DNA from: Pseudovirgaria hyperparasitica | Lineage: Eukaryota > Ascomycota > Dothideomycetes > Acrospermales > Acrospermaceae | Reading direction: 5' to 3' | Assembly: GCF_010093815.1 (NCBI RefSeq) | Contig: NW_022985571.1 | Coordinates: forward strand, 317,164 to 381,163 | Length of the DNA: 64,000 nt | Shown here: positions 10,975 to 22,102 of the stretch, in pieces | How positions within the stretch are numbered: the stretch's first letter is position 1 | How the letters are laid out: every line of letters starts with the position of its first letter | The notes under the pieces: generated by a model | What the model saw: the letters and a program-made list of their open reading frames with translations, nothing else | Databases searched by the model: none | Told to the model about the DNA's origin: nothing | Program-made: the position numbers and the translations under genes

Positions 10975-13900
10975 ATGGTACCTCTATCTACCCTAGCCCC
11001 CGAGCGCTTTAAAGGAATAAATATTCTAGCCTTCCTTCGGAAGTACGAGGACATATATATAAACTATAAAGTTCCGCCTAATAAGAAGATAACCTCCCTA
11101 CCGTTATACTACGAGGACCATCTCTATCCTACTATTAAAGGAATAAGTGGGTTTTAGAAATAGTAGTGGGCCACGCTACGTAAAGAATTATTAAAGGAAT
11201 TCTCTCTATTTAACTCCGCCCTCAAGGAAGGCACTATCTACTTTGTCCGAAAATACGTGGAAATGGTTAAAGTAGACCCATTCTACTCTCTCTCTATATA
11301 CTACTCCCGGTATCGTGTTATTACGGAGAAACTTACGGCTAAAGGAAGCCTAAGCTCGTATTCGCGAATAGAGCTCTTCCTAGAAGGGCTGCCTAATAGT
11401 CTTAAGGCTCGGGCTATAGAGAAATATTAACTTACGATGGAAGCATATAGTTATAACTAGGTAATTATCTATGGCTTCGTATTATAAAAGGCTAGAGCAC
11501 TTAAGGAACTAGCTCGTATTAATAAGTACTTAGCCGCATAAGAGCTGGCCATAGCCATATACTATAAATTAAAGATAGGGAGTAAGAAGACTAGCTTAGA
11601 AGAGTAGTCATATAAAGAAAGAAGAACTAATGAATTTAGCCACCCCTCTCTAGTCGAAGTACACGTTACGCTAGAATCGGATAAGTTTAACGAGATGGTA
11701 GAGAGATTTAGTAAACTAGACCTCACGTTAATTAAGATAAAGTCCTACTTTACCTCTAATCCCTTATTTCTATCCCTTAAGAAGTACGAACCTAAGCTAC
11801 TTTTGGCTATTATTAACTAGTAGACGCGAAGGCTAAATCTTTTAACACACCCCTAAGTACGAGGCATACCTATAGAACTAACGTAAGTTTATCCATAGAA
11901 TTATATATAGAATAGAGAATACGTCTCTACCCGAGACTTCTAAGGAGGCGTTATAGCCTAGGATAGGCCTTAAAGACCGATCGTGTATATTACGTACGGA
12001 GGAGATTACCTAATATATAGATACCCGGAGATAGTAGAATATATTAGAGACGAATTACTAAATATTAACGGGGTATAAGTATTCTAAGGGCGTTTCGGGG
12101 CGAACGGAGAAGAAATCCCATTACTACCCTCCTTAGTAGGGCTATAAGCTACTCTATAAGCTATCCGGAACTACGTAGTAACGGTTTAAAACGGCCTAAG
12201 CTAGTACGGAAGGGGAGTAAAGGTTTCCACGTCTATAGTAAATATTAACGCTTTATAGGGAGTACTAGTATATAGTATTAGTATAAAACCTACGAAGGGT
12301 CCCTACTAGGCCTCGGCGGATAGCAATTCGGAAGAAGAAGTTACGTCGCCCGAGAGTAAGAAAGATAGATATATAGAATTCTACGAACGCTTCGACGTAG
12401 CTAGTAATAGATATATCCGCGAGGAGATAGCCCTAGAAGAGCCCGCTATACTCGTAATATCTAGAAGGGGGATCACGAAGAGTACACCTAATTATACTAA
12501 GGAAAGAAAGATTACCTATCTCCGCGGAATGCGTAAAGGGTAGTATATAAGGATTATCGAGGAATAGGAGGACGGTAAAAAGAGTAGTAACTAGGGAACG
12601 TCTAAATAAGAGCTAACGGCGCCTAAGAATAAGATAGATAAAGGGGATAGCCTAAATCCTAGTTAAAAGGCACGTATCCGAGACGTTAAGCTTAATAACT
12701 ATCTACGCGAGGGATAGTGGCTAAGTATAGAAGCTAGCGAAGCATAGCTAGTGCGCGTTCTAGGGATAACTATAAATATTACCATTAGTAAACTATTAAG
12801 CCTTAATAGCGACTTACGTCGTGCGGTATTCGAGAAGGGCGCCCCCGACTTTATAGCTAGAGAGGTCCATAAGACTTAAGAGGAGAAAGCCGAGAAGAAA
12901 GGAAGAAACGACTATACTATAGCTCCCGAGATAAATAAACTTAATATATTAGTACCCCTCTATACTATAGGGACGGCCATCACGTAACGAGATATTAATT
13001 AGCTTAAGGAAGGGATAGTAAGGCTAGTGGCCGAGTGTCTAAGGTACCCCGTAGAAGTTAGTCCTAAAAGAGTAACTAGTATAGTACTATTCGATAGTAG
13101 CGCGTAGATAAATAGTATTCGACTAGATGCTACGAGGCGTCTCGGGCTAGTAATATCTTCGCTTCTACTATATATAAAGAACTCGAGTTTAGTTAGCGCT
13201 ACTTAGTATAGTACTCTATTCGTGGGAATAGTATAGTAATACCCTATCCGTATAGATCGGATTATTACGGCTACTTCGATATTTATATATAGCGAACTTA
13301 ATTATAACCTTATTCTAGGGGAGCTATATACTAGGTAGGCCTTACTTACGGTATAGAGGTTAGCCTCTAGATAAGTACTCTTAATAGTCTACTCCGTATA
13401 TAGATAAGAACGTATAACCTTTAAAACTAGTCCGGATAAGTATATTCTAGTCTTAGAGAAGGAGGGTAACTCCGTGGCTAGAGACTAACTATATAGTAGA
13501 GTATATCGCTAGAAGCCGGAGTTAAGCCGGATTATTAGTTAAGGGCTACCCTTAACTAATAATCCGCACTAAATAGGGTCTAGTAAACCCACTAACGAAG
13601 GGGATAGGATATATTTTTATATAGATATAGAAATAAGTTATATAGAGTTGCTTTCCGAGAAAATCCGGCCTAAAAATATTACTCGGTTATTAAGAAAAGA
13701 TAACTTAGCCGCCCTAGTTACGGCGGCGAGGTACGCTACCTTCGTATATAAATAAGGCACGATAATAGAACGGCTTATAGTAGGCTCCACCGGCCTCTAA
13801 AGACGGTATTCTTCCGGGGTATTAAAGGGATTTAGTATAGCTACCATATATAAAAGAAAGGGAGTTAAAGTATACCCCGTGGATGACTCCGAAGCCTACC

Positions 13901-16900
13901 GAAAGGTCTCTAGGAATCTATTAGGGTATCTAGACTAGCGTGAACGAGTAATCGCACGGTAGGTACTTCTTCCGGCCGTCCACCTAGGCCTTAACGCGCT
14001 TAGTAGACTAATAGAGCCTTAAAGGGTAACTATCCCGCTAGGAACACGTCTAACGCCTCTACGTATAAGTTAGCTAAAGATTAGAATAGAGCTACGTCCC
14101 GCGGAACTTAAGTTACTATATATAATCTTATTATATCGCGAGGAAGCACTAGCATAGGAATTCTTATACCTTAGTAAATTTCATAAAGAGGTGGCACCTC
14201 CGTAGGAGATCCGAACGGTAGAATATAAGGTATAGTAGGCCAAGAACTTTAATATTCCTAGAGCCCTTTATAGGAAGGTACTCATAATCCTAAAAGAGCG
14301 TCTTAATAGCGGAAGGCTCGAGCCCTATAGTAGTCCTTATTAAAATGCCTATTTTCTCGTAGAAAAGAAGAAGGAAGCTAATAAGGAACAAGATTATAGG
14401 TTAATTAATTCGGCGATAGAAATCAACCGAGTCACCATTCGTAATGCGGCCACGCCGCCCTTATATAAAGAATTCTCGGAGTACTTCACGGGGATAGCCG
14501 TCTTAACGTTTACCGACTTCTTCTTAGAATATAATTAGATTCTATTAGTAGAGTATTACCGAGACTTAACGGGGTTTATAACGCCTCTAGGGTTACTACA
14601 CGGAATAATATTACCTTAAGGGGCCACTAATTTAGTAGCTTAGTTCGTTAGAATTATATTAACTATTATATAAGAATACATCCCGGAGAGGGCTCTGCCA
14701 TTCCTAGATAACTTAGGTATTAAAGAACCTACGACGAAATATAACTCTAAGGAAGCCCTACCTAGAATTTATAGGTATATCCTAGAACATTTAATTAACG
14801 TAGATAAGGTTCTCGCGGATATAGAGCGCGCTAGATACGCCCTAAGTAGTAAGAAGACTTAGTAGTATATTAAAGCCGCTAACGTTATAGGATACGTCTA
14901 CGGCATTAAAGGGAGGCGACCGAGTAATAAAAAGGTTACTACTATTAGGGACTGGAAACCCTGCAAAAACACGATAAATATGCGAGCCTTCCTTAGCGTT
15001 TATATATATTTCCAGATATAGATCCCCGGGTACACTATTATCACATCACCACTATTTATACTATTAAAGAATAAATCGGCCTAGTAGTAGATAGCTAAGG
15101 AGTAGACCTCGATAGACGCGCTAAAGATAGCTCTAACTACTACTCCCGTACTAATAACATTATAGTACGGGATAGGTACGGGAGATATAATTCTAGTAGT
15201 AGACTCTAGTAACGTTAGGTAGGGGGCTACGTTAATATAGGAGAACGAGAATTATAAACGTTAGCTATCGCGGTATAATAGAGGAATGTAGTTAAAAGCT
15301 AAGAGAAACTACGATACCGTGAAACTAGAGTACCGAGCCCTCCTCTACGCGTTATAGAAGTTCCGGTAATACCTCTATAGCACGTACTTTATTATAGAAA
15401 TAGACGCGAATACTCTAGTCGCTTAAATTAACTATACCGTAACTAACTTACTAGGGGCGCTTATTACTAGGTGGCTCGCGTGGATTTAGCTATAGAACTT
15501 TATAGTTAGATATATACCTAGGAAGCGTAACGTAGTCGCCGACGGTATCTTACGGATATATAAAGGAGAAGAACTACTAGACGTCCCTACCTTTAACCTA
15601 GACGAGTTCGTGGACATGGCTCTATATATAGATATACTAGAGACGTCGTTAATTAAGCCTATTAGCGGGAGAGATTACACGATAGGGATACTCGACTATA
15701 CTACCATTAAGTCTCCCTCAATAGATAAATATAGCGATAAATAGTAGAGGATTATAAAGTACCTTACTATACTTAAGAGGCTAACCGACCTAACCGACCG
15801 AGCGTATAAGGCCTTTATAACCGACTACCTAAAGTTCCTTATACGTGACTAAATACTCTAGTAGAGAGGAGATAGGCATCGCTAATACACACAAGTAATT
15901 AAGGATCCGAATACTAGGGCGTGTATAATTACTACCACTCACGACGAGATAGATTATAGAGGTAGTAAAGGGACCCTTAGAAGAATTAAGGATAAGTATT
16001 AGTAGATAGGTATATATAGAGACGTGCGATAGCACGTGAAAACCTATAATAAATATTAACGACGAAGTAAGCTCCTCGGAGGTCTTAATAAAGGGCTCTA
16101 CCATATTATAACGCCTGTTCTTTAGTAAAGAATGCACTTAGACGTAACGATACTACTACCTTCTATAGGGTATAGTAAAGTGGTATCTATATAAGAATAG
16201 CTAAGCGGATAGACTAAGGCGGAGGTATATACGGTAGCTACGTCTATAGTCGTCGTAAAGTTTCTCTTTAAGAACGTGATCTATAGATACGGAATTATTC
16301 CTAAAATTACCTATAACGGTGGTAGAGAAAATATAGGTGCTATAGAGGAGCTCCTCCGACTCTATAGAATTTATTAGAAGGTTACGTCTACGTATAATCC
16401 CTAAGTAAATAGAATTATTAAGAGAAGTTTTATACTACTCGCTAATGCTCTCGCGAAGATAACTAATAGCGGATTTAAGAACTGGCCCGACCACCTCTAT
16501 ACGGTCGTCTAGGTAGATAGAATAATAATACGTACTAGTATAGGGTATAGTACCGTATACCTCGTGCTCGGCTATAAACTAATCATGCCTATCGAAGTCG
16601 AATTCGAGTCGCTCCGAATACTCCCTTAGGATAAGGTGCGATCGACGTCCGACTTACTTACTCTTTAAGCTAGATAACTTAAGAGAAGATCCGAGGATCT
16701 TAAGGAGACCTATATCTACGCGATACGAACGCGTGAGGAATCGAGAGAGGCATAGAATAACGACTATTACCTTCGTTAAGAGTCGTTACTAGTTAATATA
16801 ATTATCCTCCTATACGACTTATAGTAATAGAAGGATATAGGGCGGAAGCTAAGGTAGTATTAGAGGGGACCATATAGAATCTAGTCCGTGTTTAATTATA

Positions 16901-17535
16901 CTTATAAGCTCGCGGAGCTTAATAGAGCTATACTTAGAGGGACGTTTCCTAGCCATAGGTTAAAGAAATATTTCATAAGAAATGCGAGTAATGAGAGTTA
17001 TAATAAGCCCTCGCGACTACTAATTAGAAGAATTACCGAGGAAAATAAGGAGAGTAGCGATAAGGAAAACTATTATAAATAACTTACGGAATACCTTAAC
17101 GACGCTACATGAACCCGGGTAGAAGTGGTAATTTCTACTCCGTAAGACTTTAATAGAGAGGAATATTTACGTTTCCCTAGAATTAATATCTCCTTCTAGG
17201 GGATAGAAGTTTTTTTAAGGAGAGAAGGGATACTTATAAAAGTAGTCTTATAACGATAAACTCTATTATCGAAAGAGAATAATAAACCCTATTATTACTA
17301 TAAAATAATAAAACTTATTATTAAAGTAAGTAATACTTAAAAGAAGACATAATGGCGTTTACGCGAATTCTACCTACTATATATTAAAGCCGGTCGTGTA
17401 ATCGAAGCCTACCTATCGAAGGCCTATTTCGTTACTATAGAACGGGCCCTATTAGAAACTAATAAGGAAGAAAAGAAGAAGGAGGTATAGGAGAAAAAGA
17501 TACTTATAGGAAGTCTTATAAGGATAAGAATATAC
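10975..17535 (+). pseudogene. Inner Gypsy-B gag-pol (gag, protease, RT, RNase H, integrase), RIP-degraded
   Basis: A single codon phase is kept from the ATG at 10975 to beyond integrase. The gag starts MVPLSTLAPERFKG and has capsid-like helices to about 11800. The protease carries LFDSSAQINSI near 13090, an aspartic-protease D-S/T-G site with the Gly altered. A 33-bp palindrome at 13531 (11 codons, exactly in phase) lies between protease and RT. RT spans about 14340-14860 (AYFLVEKKKEA, ITPLGLL, FLDNLG, the last being the YxDD-like box). RNase H is at about 15300-15540 (YRALLYAL, EIDANTLVA, RKRNVVADGI). Integrase is at about 15760-16700, followed by a basic C-terminal tail to 17082 or later. 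The frame may start upstream of 10975. Breaks are TAG/TAA, as expected from RIP. Confidence 0.87.
13531..13563. repeat. Six-frame-stop palindrome, copy 5, in phase between protease and RT
   Basis: Perfect 33-bp palindrome, centre CTA, starting exactly on a codon boundary of the gag-pol frame (ATT ATT AGT TAA). Either the TAA is a RIP-converted CAA and 11 extra residues are translated, or it is a native stop inside a hairpin that separates gag-protease from RT. Confidence 0.95.
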
Positions 17536-17762
17536 CTAGTATCTATTTATTTATAGATTCCGCTATATACCTAGTAGATATATTTATTTATAGATTTCCT
17601 ATATACCTAGTATATATTTATTTATAGATTTAACACGTATACGGGCCTACGGCCGTTAGTAAGGATTATTTATAAAAATTACTATATACCCGGCATTCGA
17701 GGAGACATAAAAAGAGAACTTAAGATAGTATATAACTCTTCCCTCTTATACCTCTCTATACC
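17083..17762 (+). other. Gypsy-B pol C-terminal extension or linker to the extra ORF
   Basis: The pol phase continues past 17082 with fairly few stops to about 17535, including a basic Glu/Lys-rich stretch near 17460-17500. Both Gypsy-B copies have a TAA after the codons for NYYK and a TGA near 17112, so pol may end at about 17082 and the rest be a spacer. A short AT-rich tandem repeat follows at 17531-17631. Nothing else is recognised. Confidence 0.45.
17531..17631 (+). repeat. AT-rich minisatellite, about 2.9 copies of a 35-36 bp unit
   Basis: Units begin TATACCTAGTA at 17531, 17566 and 17602 and share TATTTATTTATAGATT. The outer copy has the same array inverted at about 21815-21920, just beside the assembly gap. 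Confidence 0.85.
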
Positions 17763-20700
17763 TCCTTAATTAATAAAACCTCCTCCTCTACTTCCGCCTC
17801 GCTTAACTATCTCTTCTTAGAACGTAACTTGCTAATAGAACCGATAATAATAATAGCCCCGCCGAAAAAGAAAACGCCTACCTATAAAGAGTTATAAGAT
17901 CGTTAAGTACTAATAAGATAGATACGGTTCTAGTTAAGAGTCATGAGTACTAAAGTAGGGCTATTAACGGCTATCGTGGTATTAAGGCCATCTACTACTC
18001 TATACGGATAGGCTATAGAAGCTACGGAAGTAAATAAGTCTACTATTAACCGAATTATCGCTATCTAGGACCCGTAAGAGCGATAGGACTACATTCTAGA
18101 CACGTTTAATAATCTCCTTTATATTACTAGCCTCGTAGAATAGCTCTTAAGTAGTATAGTTAACCTCTTCTAGGAAGTAGGAGCCGTAATAGGGTATAGT
18201 AAGGCAAAGATTAACTCCTCTATTCCGAAAGAAGTCCATGAGATAATTTATCGTGGAAGAGATACTAACTCCCGCATCCTAAAAGCTAAAAATATAATTC
18301 TATAAAACTAGCGAAAAGACCTCCCTAATAATAACGGCTAGTTACTCTAATCCGCCCTCGGATAGCTCTAGTAAATATAGAACTTTATAGAAAAGCTAGT
18401 AGCGCTCTTATGAGTGCGGACATGGGCGAGAGCGAGGAACTAGTTAAACGTATCCCTATAGTTCTAAATCGGCTAGGGATAGAAGAGAAGAGGAATTAAG
18501 GTATATCTTTAGAGCTCTAATATCGATACCGCCCTAGCTAGTAATAGTAATAAGGACGGTCTATCTCTCTAGTAACTCTCGAACTACCCTAGCCGATAAA
18601 ATAAACTAACGTTCTATAATAAGACGGGACTTATTATCCCCGCTAGTTAATAGTTACGGATAAGTAGAATAGTTTATAGGCCCGTCGAATACTACCTATA
18701 AATCAAAGAGATAAGTATATCGCCTCCGCCTTAGACCTTACCGTCGCTAAAACTAGCGTAGATAATATCTATGGTAAAGTCCCCTCCACGAAGTACACCT
18801 TCTAGTTTAGTAGTACGTCGTCTCTTTAAAGCTAGTCGTCCGTTTAAAGTAAGTATTCCTCCTACTACTACTAGTAAACGTCCCTTACCGGGCTATACGA
18901 GAACCTCTTTAGTGCCCGTTACGGCCACGCCGACAAAACCTACTCGCGGACGTGCCTTATCTACTAGCCCTTAGTAATTACTAGGGGCGCCTACACGATA
19001 ATCCCTAGTTATTCTTAGTTCGCACCCTAAGACGATAGTATTAGTCGAGGAAGAGGACGAGCCTAAGAAGTATTAATACGCGCCTTTAGTAACGAAGACT
19101 TTTAAGGTAGCTATATTATTAAAGAAGAATTTCACGAGTATTAAGGGAATGGCCCTACTAGTGCGCTAGAAAGCATAGATAGGTAACATAGCTATTCCGT
19201 ATAAAGTCTACTATAAGTATTACTAAGACGTGGCTAGAAAGAATAATATACTCGTTAGCGTGTTCTACTTAAACCTAGTAGCGAGACTTAAAATAGTATA
19301 TAAGTTTAGAGATAACGTAGGGGCCCTTAAAGTTTATAAGGACCGCTATACCTAGTTCGCGAAGTACGCGTGGCCACCTTATCCGATAGAGGCATTAGAT
19401 ATCTATCGTTACTAGGCCCTAGAGACCCCGAAGCAAGTTATTAATATTAAAACTATCCTTACTAGTATTATATTTATAATTTAGAAGGAGGATAGTAGGA
19501 TAGGTAGATAACTCTTCGACGAGTAGGAACGTACCGGAAGTATTAATATTAAAGGGCTCTTCGAGCTACTTAAAAAGACGACCTCTATACTTAATAAGAG
19601 TATTCTAGAACTCGCGAGGGATGAATTTAATATATATAAGTACCACCAGCGCATGTTTAATAAGAAATCGAACTACGGCTAGCTACGAACTATATACCAC
19701 TCCTATATCTAATAGTTTATTAGGCAATGCCTACTTTACTAGCTCACCTATATCGCTCTTCGGCCCAATCTTAACCACTATCTAATCTCATACCCGTACT
19801 ATACGAAGTCCTAGGATAGGGGCGATAAGACGGGTTTTAAGTATCTCGATAACGCTATTAATCGAATCCTCGATCCTAGCGATAGATATAGGTTTAATAT
19901 AATCTAGGGGAGTATTAGTCTCGATGACGAACGAAGTAACGACTATACTATAATCGTTCTCTACTTCTATAAGTTCTTAAATAAATAGTAGTCGAAGGCT
20001 AAGCTCCGTGAGGGGGTCAATCGAAATAGTATAATTACGGCTATTAACGATAAGATCTATAATACGGACGATAGGAAACGATTTAGTCCCTTCGTTCCGG
20101 TCCCCTACTAGTCCCTTAAAATGCGCATCTCTAGCCTACTAATAATACACGGCGCCTAGGGTCCCGTAAAGGGTGGAAGACATATAATACTTCCATAGTA
20201 TATCGCGATTAGCCCTAATCATATAATAATAGAAGTATCTAAAATAGGCACATGGGAATAACTCGCAGTAGCTTATAGGAATTTAACTCCGGGACCCACG
20301 TCTCCATCGGGATTTTCTAATAAATATAGCGCGATTCCTTTTACCTTCCTAGCCGTAGTTTAACTCCCGAGTTTTAACGCCGTTAGTAACGCATTAGTCG
20401 GCCGTAAAAGATAGGATAGCTAGAAGGTAAAAGAAGAGATAGCTACGTAGCTTAACGTAAGTCCTTAATAACTTAAAGCTAAGGTAGACGCCTGGTTTAA
20501 GGAGGGCTCAAGGGTATTCATAGAGACCTTTAAGAAAATAGTAAGGTAGGAAAAGCTAGTCTATAGAGATAGGTCGTTCTAGAAGGAATTTAATAAGGCG
20601 CGCGCCGCCAAGCGGCTAATTAATTTTAAGAAATTTAAGCCCGACGCGGGCCTAGATAACGTTAAAGAGAACTTCTACGGATAGAAGAGGCCTAACGAAC

Positions 20701-20780
20701 TATCTAATAAGGAGGAATCTAACCTCTCTAAGATAAGCGACACGATTCTTTAGGAGCTAGCTCGCGACCTTAAGTACTAA
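17763..20780 (+). pseudogene. Inner Gypsy-B extra ORF, about 1,000 codons, unrecognised, with an HTH-like N-terminus
   Basis: One phase can be followed for about 1,006 codons with only TAA/TAG/TGA breaks. In order: a basic stretch near 17860 (APPKKKTPTYKEL); an HTH-like recognition-helix pattern at 18030-18059 (V-N-K-S-T-I-N-R-I-I); a Gln-rich helical region; a Ser/Thr/Pro/Arg-rich segment (18771-18971); a long globular part (19000-20400) with ISSLLIIHGA and NLTPGPTSPSG; and a basic, charged C-terminus (KARAAKRLINFKKFKP). It is not gag, pol or env of any type I recognise. The outer copy (21687-21356 plus 9944-7251) preserves the same phase, with one single-codon difference. The start is uncertain because the native ATG may be mutated. 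The last codon may be the TAA at 20778 or the TAG inside the palindrome at 20809. Confidence 0.72.
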
Positions 20781-20805
20781 GATTAGGCGCCTAAAAGCCT
20801 ACCTA

Positions 20806-20838
20806 ATTATTAGTTAAGGGCTACCCTTCACTAATAAT
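20806..20838. repeat. Six-frame-stop palindrome, copy 6, after the extra ORF
   Basis: 33 bp with one arm mismatch (CCTTCAC for CCTTAAC). In the phase of the extra ORF it reads AAT TAT TAG, so it would supply a stop codon if the TAA at 20778 is a RIP product. Confidence 0.93.
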
Positions 20839-20967
20839 CTAGGCTAAGGTTTACCCGCGCCGAGAGGTTTACTAGGAGCGCATTTTATTCGTATTAAGGT
20901 CTTTCTTTTAGGCGTTCTTTACACGGTTTCTTATATAGTTACTATACTACTAAGGGTAGTAGTTCTA

Positions 20968-20986
20968 TAGGCCGGGGAGGTATATA
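20968..20986 (+). other. Inner Gypsy-B polypurine tract
   Basis: AGGCCGGGGAGGTATATA precedes the 3' LTR, with the purine core GGGGAGG a few bases upstream. The same block is found beside the other Gypsy-B 3' LTRs (complement at 651 and 7045). Confidence 0.6.
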
Positions 20987-21355
20987 TGGAAGGCCGCTCC
21001 TATAGCCCTATATATATATGTCCCTAGCTCGATTACATGGCTTTGTTATATATTTAAGGAGGGCGTTTTCCTCGGTCATTCTGCTCGGCACGCTTCCCCC
21101 ATTACTAATATTCGACGATTCGACCTTTCCTTACGTTCATGGGCCTCTATAGGTATTGATTATTAGACTTAGCTATTAAAGAATTAATTAAGAGTATTAT
21201 ATAGACCCGTCCTATTATAAAAGAGAACTAATAAGAAGTCGTCCGTTTAAAGAGAACTTATAATACCTAGAAGAGATACTTATGAGTTCGTCGCGACTAC
21301 TATACTAAGAATATAGCCATTTATAAAAAGGGACACACGTGGCGATAGCTTACTA
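20987..21355 (+). repeat. Inner Gypsy-B 3' LTR, 369 bp
   Basis: Starts TGGAAGGCCGCTCC (native TGG kept) and ends AGCTTACTA. Followed by TAATA, the mutated second copy of the TSD. Confidence 0.95.
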
Positions 21356-21687
21356 TAATAGTCCCATCGCTCTTACGGGTCCTAGATGGCGATAATTCGG
21401 TTAATAGTAGACTTATTTACTTCTATAGCTTCTATAGCCTATCCGTACGGAGTAGTAGATAGCCTTAATACTATAATAGCCGTCGATAGCCCTACTTTAG
21501 TACTCACGACTCTTAACTAGAACCGTGTCTATCTTATTAGTACTTAACGATCTTATAACTCTTTACGGGTAGGCGTTTTCTTTTTTGGCGGGGCTATTAT
21601 TATTATCGGTTCTATCGGCGAGTTACGTTCTAAGGAGAGATAGTTAAGCAAGGCGGAAGTAGAGGAGGAGGTTTTATTAATTAAGGA
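21356..21687 (-). pseudogene. Outer Gypsy-B extra ORF, N-terminal part with HTH-like motif
   Basis: Minus-strand counterpart of inner 17763-18094, same phase. It contains APPKKKTPTRKEL and the VNKSTINRII motif and is slightly less mutated than the inner copy (for example CGA TGG GAC kept where the inner copy has CGA TAG GAC). It is interrupted at the codons after this motif by the inner Gypsy-B insertion and continues at 9944-7251. Confidence 0.75.
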
Positions 21688-21814
21688 GGTATAGAGAGGT
21701 ATAAGAGGGAAGAGTTATATACTATCTTAAGTTCTCTTTTTATGCCTCCTCGAATGCCGGGTATATAGTAATTTTTATAAATGATCCTTACTAATGGCTA
21801 TAGGCCCGTATACG

Positions 21815-21920
21815 TGTCGAATCTATGAATAAATATATACTAGGTATATAGAAAATCTATGAATAAATATGTCTACCGGGTATATGGCGGAATCTATAAA
21901 TGAATAGATACTAGGTATAT
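21815..21920 (-). repeat. Minisatellite of 35-36 bp units, outer copy
   Basis: Inverted counterpart of 17531-17631, about three units with the shared core AATCTATGAATAAATA. Its repetitiveness, next to the 95-bp duplication and the gap, may explain why assembly broke here. Confidence 0.75.
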
Positions 21921-22102
21921 TCTTATCCTTATAAGACTTCCTATAAGTATCTTTTTCTCCTATACCTCCTTCTTCTTTTCTTCCTTATTAGTTTCTANNN
22001 NNNNNNNAATAGATACTAGGTATATTCTTATCCTTATAAGACTTCCTATAAGTATCTTTTTCTCCTATACCTCCTTCTTCTTTTCTTCCTTATTAGTTTC
22101 TA
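21903..22102. other. Scaffold gap (10 N at 21998-22007) flanked by an exact 95-bp duplication
   Basis: The 95 bases 21903-21997 are repeated exactly at 22008-22102, on either side of ten N. In the inner Gypsy-B copy the corresponding sequence occurs once. Aligning inner and outer copies, the coordinate offset changes by about 105-106 bases across this point, which equals 95 plus 10. Two overlapping contig ends were apparently joined with a spacer instead of being merged. Confidence 0.93.

Larger units (their letters stand above)
9945..21355 (+). mobile_element. Inner Gypsy-B LTR retrotransposon, uninterrupted 11.4-kb copy
   Basis: The LTRs are 9945-10313 and 20987-21355. Contents in order are leader with palindrome, gag-protease-RT-RNase H-integrase in one frame (10975 to about 17535), tandem repeat, an extra frame of about 1,000 codons (17763-20780), palindrome, polypurine tract and 3' LTR. 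At 11.4 kb it is long for a fungal Ty3/Gypsy element because of the extra ORF. It inserted in reverse into the extra ORF of an older copy of the same family, creating inverted repeats of several kilobases. Frames are broken by RIP, so it is not autonomous now. Confidence 0.93.

Noticed and set aside
15829-16137. Minus-strand open frame of 102 codons, also seen at 23451-23726 on the plus strand
   Set aside because: Both are antisense to the integrase region of the two Gypsy-B copies. Hydrophobic Ile/Leu/Tyr content is typical of shadow frames in this composition.
21998-22007. The N run as a large missing region
   Set aside because: Comparison with the inner Gypsy-B copy shows nothing missing; flanks are duplicated instead.
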